Below are positions 1 through 4,573 of a DNA stretch of 5,195 nt, piece by piece. The position numbers and the translations under genes were made by a program. The notes under the pieces are model-generated. The model was given only the letters and a program-made list of their open reading frames with translations. It had not been told where the DNA came from and did not search any database. Each line of letters begins with the position of its first letter. The first letter of the stretch is position 1. This stretch comes from Thermodesulfovibrionales bacterium (GTDB taxonomy: Bacteria > Nitrospirota > Thermodesulfovibrionia > Thermodesulfovibrionales > SM23-35). The stretch spans positions 1 through 5,195 of the forward strand of contig JALHSV010000213.1 of assembly GCA_022865525.1 (NCBI GenBank), read 5' to 3'.

Positions 1-233
1 ATAAATTTCACGATATAGTCCGAGAGTTTCAGCGTGCCTGTCAGTTGCTTGATGACATTTGTCCGCTCATCATGAGTGAAAAGTGGATTGACAAGGAGAC
101 TCTTGAACTCTTTACTTTTTCCCATGAGGTCATTAATTGCAATGAGCTCTGAAAGTGCCTGAGGGATATTTTCAAGATCAATGTTTCTCAGCAATGCCTT
201 TGCGTATCTGTTCGCTTGTTTTGCCGGCTTCAA
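1..233 (-). CDS. atpH: ATP synthase F1 subunit delta (partial, N-terminal 77 residues)
   Basis: This is the start of the delta subunit (OSCP type), the peripheral-stalk protein that ties the b/b' dimer to the top of the alpha3beta3 head of F1 in the cytoplasm. The visible part has the family's N-terminal helical-bundle pattern: KQANRYAKALLRNI near residues 5-18, then SKEFKSLLVNPLFTHDER near residues 40-56, where family members usually have an xLxxPxxxxxxK-like segment. The chosen start is TTG at 233-231. It overlaps the TGA stop of atpF (232-230) as TTGA and has a strong AGGAGG 6 nt upstream, so translation is probably coupled to atpF. The reading frame is still open at the left edge of the window, and the full protein should be about 180 residues. 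In related operons atpA, atpG, atpD and atpC follow; they would lie to the left. The family call is secure from context and sequence pattern, although the C-terminal half cannot be seen. Confidence 0.88.
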   Translation of the reverse strand, partial: MKPAKQANRYAKALLRNIDLENIPQALSELIAINDLMGKSKEFKSLLVNPLFTHDERTNVIKQLTGTLKLSDYIVKF

Positions 234-847
234 CCTTTGCCTCCTATCTTCATAAGAGAGTCTTCAAAAAGCTTTTCCTGCTCTTCCTTGGTCAGTTTTT
301 CTTTAAGCTTTTTCTCTGCAAGTTCCATGGCTAATTCAACAGCCTCGGCCTTGATTACCTCTTTTGCGTGTTTCAGTTCGTACTCGATATTGGTTTTTGC
401 CTGTTCCAGTATTTTTGCTTTGAGCCTGTCACTCTCGGCAATAATGCTGCCCCTTTCCTGCTCTCCGGATTTTTTGGATGCAGCAAGGATTGCCTGGATC
501 TCTGCATCTTTGGCCTTGAGTCTCTTTTCGACCTCCTGTAACGCCTTCAATGATAGAGCTTTGGCTTCTTTCGCTTCATTAAGGGTCTTTTCAATTAACT
601 CGGTTCTCTTCTGGAAAAAATTCTGCATGGGCTTTTTGGCAAATTTGAAAAGGATTATAAACAGAAGCAGGAAATTAATGATCTTCCATATATAATCTTT
701 CCACCATGGCGCTGCGGGTTCTGCTCCCTCTCCCCCGCCGCTGCTGGCAAAGACAAAAGAGGCTACGGCAAGATTAAAGACAGTGAATGCGAGTATTTGA
801 ATGATTTTCTTTCTGTGGATTTTCAAATAGCCTGGAATGTTTTTCAT
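230..847 (-). CDS. atpF: ATP synthase Fo subunit b, with an N-terminal signal-like extension
   Basis: This 205-residue protein is a b subunit of the Fo sector and part of the peripheral stalk that stops the F1 head from rotating. Residues 14-34 form a first hydrophobic stretch after a basic start (HRKK), ending in a signal-peptidase-like VFASS. Next comes a Gly/Glu-rich linker (SGGGEGAEPAAP, about 36-47). A second membrane segment, WKIINFLLLFIILFKF (54-69), precedes KKPMQNFFQKRTELIEKTL, the usual b-subunit junction. The rest, about 75-195, is a highly charged Ala/Lys/Glu-rich coiled coil. The E. coli b subunit is about 156 residues, and the extra length is mainly the N-terminal segment. The ATG at 847 overlaps the stop of the b' gene as ATGA, which supports the start and suggests translational coupling. 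It presumably pairs with b' as a heterodimer, as in cyanobacteria and other bacteria with two b genes. Which of the two genes is named b and which b' is a convention. Confidence 0.93.
   Translation of the reverse strand: MKNIPGYLKIHRKKIIQILAFTVFNLAVASFVFASSGGGEGAEPAAPWWKDYIWKIINFLLLFIILFKFAKKPMQNFFQKRTELIEKTLNEAKEAKALSLKALQEVEKRLKAKDAEIQAILAASKKSGEQERGSIIAESDRLKAKILEQAKTNIEYELKHAKEVIKAEAVELAMELAEKKLKEKLTKEEQEKLFEDSLMKIGGKG
240..245 (-). promoter_or_regulatory. Shine-Dalgarno site of atpH
   Basis: Read on the minus strand this is AGGAGG, 6 nt before the TTG at 233-231. It lies inside the last codons of atpF (the KIGGKG end). It decides the start of atpH, because no ATG or GTG is available nearby in the same frame. 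Confidence 0.75.
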
Positions 848-1263
848 ACGTTCACCAGCTTTCTTACGATTTCATCAGAGAACTTATCTACGTCAGCCCT
901 TAATGACTGCCGCGCCTTTTCCGCGTCAGATTTGATCTCTGCTCTGGCTTTCTCAAGAGTTGCAAAGGCTTCGGCCTCAGTCGCTGAGAGCATTTCTTTC
1001 TGTTTACTCAATCCCTCAGCCTTCAGAGCTTCAAATATTTCTTTTGCCTTGCCCCTTGATTCAGCCAGTTCTCTGTTCAGTCTGGCGATCCCTTCCTCAC
1101 TCTTTTCCCGCATGTCCTTGGCGGCATCGAGGTCGCCTTTGACAGAATCCTCACGTTCTTTGAAGATCTGAAGCAGCGGTTTGAAAAGAATTGCGTTGAG
1201 GATAAAGAAGAGGATAATAAAATTAAGAAATAAGACAAAAATCCAGTTGTTGAATTCTAACAT
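844..1263 (-). CDS. atpF': ATP synthase Fo subunit b' (second b-type subunit)
   Basis: This 139-residue protein is the first cistron of the ATP synthase operon and encodes a second b-type stalk subunit. A single membrane helix lies at about residues 7-26 (WIFVLFLNFIILFFILNAIL). It is followed by FKPLLQIFKERED (27-39), the conserved turn into the stalk with the family's Arg. The remainder, to residue 139, is a long amphipathic Ala/Glu/Lys/Arg helix that would form a coiled coil with b. There is no signal-like extension, unlike the downstream b. The ATG at 1263-1261 has an AAGG(TGA) ribosome-binding motif about 6 nt upstream (1270-1273), and a good promoter lies about 40-70 bp upstream. The stop overlaps the start of atpF by 4 bp. 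Length and layout match family b' proteins. A single-gene b homolog is excluded by the adjacent second b gene. Confidence 0.92.
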   Translation of the reverse strand: MLEFNNWIFVLFLNFIILFFILNAILFKPLLQIFKEREDSVKGDLDAAKDMREKSEEGIARLNRELAESRGKAKEIFEALKAEGLSKQKEMLSATEAEAFATLEKARAEIKSDAEKARQSLRADVDKFSDEIVRKLVNV

Positions 1264-1302
1264 CGTTCACCTTCCCTCAAGAAGTTTAAGAAAAGCGAGC
1301 AA

Positions 1303-1332
1303 AGCATATCACAGCGCAAAAAAGATTGTCAA
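1303..1332 (-). promoter_or_regulatory. Sigma70-type promoter of the ATP synthase operon
   Basis: On the minus strand a perfect -35 TTGACA (1332-1327) is followed by an 18-nt spacer and a -10 TATGCT (1308-1303). TGA immediately precedes the -10 and gives an extended -10 (TGn) context. Transcription would begin near 1296 and leave a 5' untranslated region of about 33 nt carrying the atpF' ribosome-binding site. It is the strongest promoter-like sequence in the divergent region. Confidence 0.65.
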
Positions 1333-1350
1333 GAGATTTTTACCATAAAA

Positions 1351-1379
1351 GAGGGGTTTTTAAATTTTCAACTCCCCTC
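1351..1379. promoter_or_regulatory. Imperfect 29-bp palindrome in the divergent atp/bio region (possible operator)
   Basis: The outer arms GAGGGG (1351-1356) and CCCCTC (1374-1379) are perfectly complementary. The AT-rich 17-nt centre is itself largely symmetric around AAATTT. The palindrome lies between the atp promoter (1303-1332) and the likely bioF promoter (1413-1421). It could be a regulator-binding site or a weak hairpin. It does not match the BirA operator that I know, and no U-tract makes it a terminator. The function is unknown. Confidence 0.3.
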
Positions 1380-1412
1380 CGGAAATCGAAAAATATAACC
1401 GTGAAATCGGTG

Positions 1413-1421
1413 TGGTAAAAT
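1413..1421 (+). promoter_or_regulatory. Possible extended -10 promoter element of bioF
   Basis: TGGTAAAAT reads as an extended -10 (TGn plus TAAAAT). With standard spacing the transcript would start at about 1428, the G of the bioF GTG codon, so the mRNA would be leaderless. No convincing -35 lies 17 nt upstream. TATAAC at 1394-1399 is a weaker alternative -10 that would leave a short leader. Confidence 0.33.
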
Positions 1422-1427
1422 ACTCCT

Positions 1428-2558
1428 GTGTTTTCGGAAAAACTTAATCTCTTAAAAGAAAAAAACCTTTTGAGACGGATTTATGACAGGGAATCTCCCC
1501 AGGGACCGAGGATTTTGCTCAAGGGACAAGAATACATCTCTTTCTCATCCAATGATTATCTTGGGCTCGCCGGTCATCCTTATATTATTAATACAGCGAA
1601 TGAGTCAATGAGCCGGTATGGATTTGGTGCCGGAGCCTCAAGACTTTTGAGCGGCGGAAGTATCCTTCATCATCAACTGGAAGAGAAGATTGCACAATTT
1701 AAAAATACTGAAGCCGCCCTCGTTTTTAATTCCGGGTATGCAGCGAATACCGGTATTATCCCTGCCCTTGCCGACAGAGATACGGTTTTATTCAGCGACG
1801 AACTGAATCACGCAAGCATCATCGACGGATGCAGGCTGAGCAAGGCAGAGACAGTCGTCTATAACCATAAGGATGTCATGCACCTGGAAGAATGCCTGAA
1901 AAAAAAAGCTGCGACGAAAAAGGTCATCGTCACGGATACCATTTTCAGCATGAACGGGGACATCGCTCCGCTCAGAGAGATTGTTCGTCTTTGCAAAACC
2001 TATAATGCATATCTCTATATTGATGAGGCCCATGCGACAGGAGTAATCGGTAAGGGGAAGGGGGCACTCGCACACTTTGATATTGATCCTGAACCCTGGA
2101 TTATTCAGATGGGCACATTCTCAAAAGCACTGGGTTCTTTCGGGGCCTTCCTTGCGGGCAGTGCTGATATAATCGCATGGACATTGAACACCTCACGGAG
2201 CTTCATGTATTCAACAGCCCTGCCCTCCTGTATTATCGCCGCATCCATAGCTGCTCTGGAACTTATGGAAAATGATCCGCATATCATCAAGCAATTATGG
2301 ACGAACAGGGATAAGGCAGCACAGGGCATTCTCGCTGCGGGGTATGACACAATGGGGAGTGAGACTCCTATCATACCTGTCAAAACCGGAAGTATACAAA
2401 ACACGCTGCGCATCGCAAAGTATCTCTTTGAACAGGGCATTTTCGCACCCGCGATCAGACCACCCACGGTGAAAGAATCGAGAATAAGGATTACAGTCAC
2501 CGCAGCGCATACAGATGAGGATATAGAAAGGCTGATTGAAGCACTGAAAAAAATATAA
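1428..2558 (+). CDS. bioF: 8-amino-7-oxononanoate synthase (BioF)
   Basis: BioF is a cytoplasmic PLP enzyme that condenses L-alanine with a pimeloyl thioester to give 8-amino-7-oxononanoate, the first committed step of biotin ring assembly. The 376 residues match the family length (E. coli about 384). Fold-type I alpha-oxoamine synthase motifs are all present: SSNDYLGL (40-47), GAGASRLLSGGS (67-78), NHAS with the ring-stacking His128, DEAHATGVIGKGKG (199-212) with PLP-binding Asp199 and His202, TFSKALG (230-236) with Schiff-base Lys233, and AIRPPTV (342-348) near the C-terminus. The sister enzymes Kbl (2-amino-3-ketobutyrate ligase) and HemA (ALA synthase) share this fold. The adjacent bioD and the IRPPTV ending favour BioF. 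The start is GTG at 1428: an in-frame TAA lies four codons upstream (1416-1418) and no better start follows before the conserved region. No Shine-Dalgarno sequence precedes it. Confidence 0.95.
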   Translation: MFSEKLNLLKEKNLLRRIYDRESPQGPRILLKGQEYISFSSNDYLGLAGHPYIINTANESMSRYGFGAGASRLLSGGSILHHQLEEKIAQFKNTEAALVFNSGYAANTGIIPALADRDTVLFSDELNHASIIDGCRLSKAETVVYNHKDVMHLEECLKKKAATKKVIVTDTIFSMNGDIAPLREIVRLCKTYNAYLYIDEAHATGVIGKGKGALAHFDIDPEPWIIQMGTFSKALGSFGAFLAGSADIIAWTLNTSRSFMYSTALPSCIIAASIAALELMENDPHIIKQLWTNRDKAAQGILAAGYDTMGSETPIIPVKTGSIQNTLRIAKYLFEQGIFAPAIRPPTVKESRIRITVTAAHTDEDIERLIEALKKI

Positions 2559-2563
2559 AAACA

Positions 2564-2677
2564 GGATTCAAGGATCCGAGGGGCCAAGGGTTCGAGTGAA
2601 AATACTGACCAATATGTGAAATCCTTGAACCCTTTCCGCCCCAGGCGGATTCGCCGAGGCGAAGAATCCTTCAATCC
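2564..2677. repeat. Structured palindromic repeat between bioF and bioD
   Basis: The element is bounded by near-complementary ends: GGATTCAAGGAT (2564-2575) and ATCCTTCAATCC (2666-2677), with one mismatch. A long inner stem joins 2586-2596 with 2624-2634 (11 pairs including one G-U). Two small adjacent GC hairpins follow: TCCGCC-CCA-GGCGGA (2635-2649) and TTCGCC-GA-GGCGAA (2650-2663). TTCAAGGAT (2567-2575) is also exactly complementary to ATCCTTGAA (2621-2629), so alternative folds are possible. It carries no gene. Its style resembles dispersed REP/MITE-like intergenic repeats of environmental bacteria; only one copy is in this window, so the repeat status is inferred. Confidence 0.6.
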
Positions 2678-2687
2678 CGTAAAGATT

Positions 2688-3422
2688 ATGCCAAAAGGTT
2701 TTTTTATAACAGGTACCGACACCGGTGTCGGTAAAACAATCATATCCGCAGCGCTTGTGAAGGCTGTTCAGTTCCTTGGATTTAGAGCCGTGGGCATGAA
2801 GCCGATAGAGACCGGATGTAAAAGACCAGCAGTAAGTAGACAGCATATAGAACACAGGGATGATTCCCTGATTCCTTCGGACGGGAAGTTTCTGAAAGCG
2901 ATATCTAACTCTGATGAATCCCTTGATCTCATAACACCAGTACGTTTCGAAAACCCATTGGCGCCCTTGCCGGCTTCCGAGAGAGAAGGGATACCTGTCG
3001 ACATGGAAAAAATTACCAATGCATTTGCAACTTTTGCGCATAAATATACGGTATTGATTATCGAGGGGGTCGGAGGCATCCTGGTTCCGATTACAAAGGA
3101 TTATTTTGTACTCGATATGGCAAAAGATTTCGGCTTACCCGTTATTGTTGTCACAAGACCTGGTCTCGGGATGATCAACCACACGTTGCTGACGGTCAAT
3201 TATGCGCTGAAAGAAGGATTAACCGTTGGAGGTATCATTATCAATTACAGCCGGCCTGCCGAAGGGACAATAGCAGAACAGACAAATCCGAAGGTTCTTG
3301 CAACGATTTGCCCTATCCCGGTTTTAGGGATCTTCCCCTATCTGCAAAACATTGGAGGCGATGCTATTGAGGAAGCAGCGGTAAAAAATCTGAATCTGGA
3401 GATGATAAAGAAATATCTTTAG
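2688..3422 (+). CDS. bioD: ATP-dependent dethiobiotin synthetase (BioD)
   Basis: BioD closes the ureido ring of dethiobiotin from 7,8-diaminononanoate, CO2 and ATP, two steps after BioF in the cytoplasmic biotin pathway. The 244-residue product begins MPKGFFITGTDTGVGKT, with the modified P-loop at residues 9-17 (Lys16). Substrate-contacting Lys38 lies in GMKPIETG (36-43), EGVGG with Glu126 at 126-130, and a TRPGLGMINHTLLT segment at 156-169 corresponds to E. coli GVKLGCINHAMLT. ATG at 2688 is chosen because it puts the P-loop at the family's usual distance. An in-frame GTG at 2616 would add 24 residues encoded by the upstream repeat and is probably not used. Neither start has a recognisable Shine-Dalgarno site. 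The stretch between GMKPIETG and ITPVRF is about 10 residues longer than in E. coli as I recall it (see findings). The partner genes bioA and bioB are not in the window. Confidence 0.94.
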   Translation: MPKGFFITGTDTGVGKTIISAALVKAVQFLGFRAVGMKPIETGCKRPAVSRQHIEHRDDSLIPSDGKFLKAISNSDESLDLITPVRFENPLAPLPASEREGIPVDMEKITNAFATFAHKYTVLIIEGVGGILVPITKDYFVLDMAKDFGLPVIVVTRPGLGMINHTLLTVNYALKEGLTVGGIIINYSRPAEGTIAEQTNPKVLATICPIPVLGIFPYLQNIGGDAIEEAAVKNLNLEMIKKYL

Positions 3423-3436
3423 TCGCAGAAACCTGG

Positions 3437-3457
3437 ATTCCGGATCAAGTCCGGAAT
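3437..3457. repeat. Short perfect hairpin after bioD (dispersed CTGGATTCCGG-type motif)
   Basis: ATTCCGGA (3437-3444) and TCCGGAAT (3450-3457) are perfect 8-bp arms around the loop TCAAG. The hairpin sits 14 bp after the bioD stop, with CTGG just before it and GACA just after. No T-run follows on either strand, so an intrinsic terminator is not supported. The wording resembles a well-known dispersed intergenic repeat, which I recognise by memory only. Confidence 0.55.
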
Positions 3458-3532
3458 GACACAAAGAGTAAATTCATGAGAGGAAAATGGATAAAACGGG
3501 GGATATCGTATTCAAGCGGATTGAATAAAAGA

Positions 3533-3607
3533 TGTCATTGCGAGTGAAACGAAGCAATCTCGCGTACTCTCAAAGATTGCCACGATCGATGCGACCTCGC
3601 AATGACA
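3533..3607. repeat. Dispersed palindromic element with GTCATTGCGAG ends, between convergent bioD and dapA
   Basis: The outer arms TGTCATTGCGAG (3533-3544) and CTCGCAATGACA (3596-3607) are 12-bp perfect complements. An inner stem pairs GCAATCT (3554-3560) with AGATTGC (3574-3580) around a 13-nt loop. The parts between the stems are no longer symmetric, which suggests an old, partly decayed copy. The element lies in the 3423-3659 intergenic region, where no convincing gene is seen. A transcribed copy would fold into a long hairpin and could slow RNA polymerase from both sides, but that is inference. Confidence 0.65.
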
Positions 3608-3659
3608 ATTAGAGTCGATTCCTGATCTGCCTATTGCTGAAACCGGAAATTAAATTAGG

Positions 3660-4532
3660 CTAAAGCAGCTTTAGGTCCGTCAGAACTTTTTTCAGCTTTT
3701 CCTTATTTGCCGGAGCCATTTCACAAAGAGGCATCCTGAACTCTTCCTGGATTTTCCCCATCATTGCAAGCGCTGTCTTTACCGGTATCGGATTTGTTTC
3801 GATAAACATGGATGCATTTAACGGCTCAAGTTTGTAATGCAATGCCCGTGCTTTGTCATGCTGTCCCTTCATCCAGAAGGAGCACATTTGAGACACTTCT
3901 TTGGGCATAACATTCGCTGAGACTGATATGACACCTTTCCCGCCAAGTGCGAGGAGAGGCAGGGTTGTGAAATCGTCTCCGGAGATAACGATCATCCTGT
4001 CTCCACAGAGTCTTATCACTTCACTGACCTGCTTCATATCACCGGTTGCCTCTTTGATAGCAATAATATTTTTAATCTCTGCAAGCCGGGCAACGGTTGA
4101 AGGGAGCATATTGACCGCAGTCCGCCCGGGGACATTGTATAAAATGATCGGGATATCAACCTTTTCCGCAACCATTTTATAGTGCCGGTAAAGACCTTCC
4201 TGAGTCGGCTTATTATAGTAAGGCGTCACGAGCAAGGCAGCGTCTGCGCCTGATTTTTTCGCATGTTCGGTTATCTCAATGGTTTCATCAGTAGAATTTG
4301 CACCGGTCCCGGCAACAACAGGGACTCTTCCGTTGACAGTTTTTACCGCAATATCAATAACCCTGTAATGTTCCTTATAGTCAAGAGTCGAAGCTTCACC
4401 GGTTGTCCCGCACGGGACTATGGCATTTGTTCCCTGTGCTATGTGCCACTCTATGAGGTCTCCAAAGGCTTTTTCATCGACCTTCCCCTTTTTAAAAGGT
4501 GTGACAATTGCGACTATCGATCCCTTTAACAT
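3660..4532 (-). CDS. dapA: 4-hydroxy-tetrahydrodipicolinate synthase (DapA)
   Basis: DapA condenses pyruvate with L-aspartate semialdehyde, the first committed step towards diaminopimelate and lysine, and works as a cytoplasmic TIM-barrel tetramer. The 290-residue product opens MLKGSIVAIVTPF like E. coli DapA (MFTGSIVAIVTP). Active-site elements are in place: CGTTGEAS (41-48) with Thr43/Thr44, TPYYNKPTQEG (103-113) with Tyr106, YNVPGR (132-137) with Tyr132 and Arg137, and IKEATG (159-164) with Schiff-base Lys160. Residues that bind the feedback inhibitor lysine in E. coli are partly retained (Asn79, Glu83, Tyr105, His55), but the His53 equivalent is Tyr52. The start is ATG at 4532-4530, chosen over an in-frame ATG at 4571 because AAGGAGG lies 5 nt before it and the family start matches. 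dapF ends 41 bp upstream, so the two genes are probably one operon. Confidence 0.97.
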   Translation of the reverse strand: MLKGSIVAIVTPFKKGKVDEKAFGDLIEWHIAQGTNAIVPCGTTGEASTLDYKEHYRVIDIAVKTVNGRVPVVAGTGANSTDETIEITEHAKKSGADAALLVTPYYNKPTQEGLYRHYKMVAEKVDIPIILYNVPGRTAVNMLPSTVARLAEIKNIIAIKEATGDMKQVSEVIRLCGDRMIVISGDDFTTLPLLALGGKGVISVSANVMPKEVSQMCSFWMKGQHDKARALHYKLEPLNASMFIETNPIPVKTALAMMGKIQEEFRMPLCEMAPANKEKLKKVLTDLKLL

Positions 4533-4537
4533 CGCTG

Positions 4538-4544
4538 CCTCCTT
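4538..4544 (-). promoter_or_regulatory. Shine-Dalgarno site of dapA
   Basis: On the minus strand this reads AAGGAGG, 5 nt before the ATG at 4532-4530. It decides the start of dapA against the in-frame ATG 39 nt farther upstream, which has no such site. Confidence 0.85.
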
Positions 4545-4573
4545 TTTGATAGAGTTTACCGAAACTCCCATTG

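Noticed and set aside
216..1171. Long plus-strand reading frames opposite atpF and atpF'
   Set aside because: They are Ser/Ala/Phe-rich antisense translations of the coiled-coil codons and have no start context or family pattern.
1326..1400. BirA operator upstream of bioF
   Set aside because: The TTGTAAAC-type arms with their complement were not found; TTGTCAA at 1326-1332 is the atp -35 on the other strand.
2105..3079. Minus-strand reading frames opposite bioF and bioD
   Set aside because: They overlap strong, motif-verified plus-strand genes and have no recognisable motifs of their own.
2564..3607. CRISPR array made of the several palindromic repeats
   Set aside because: The elements differ in sequence, have no regular spacing and occur once each.
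4533..4571. Upstream in-frame ATG at 4571 as the dapA start (13 extra residues)
   Set aside because: It has no ribosome-binding site, while ATG 4532 has AAGGAGG at 5 nt and begins like E. coli DapA.
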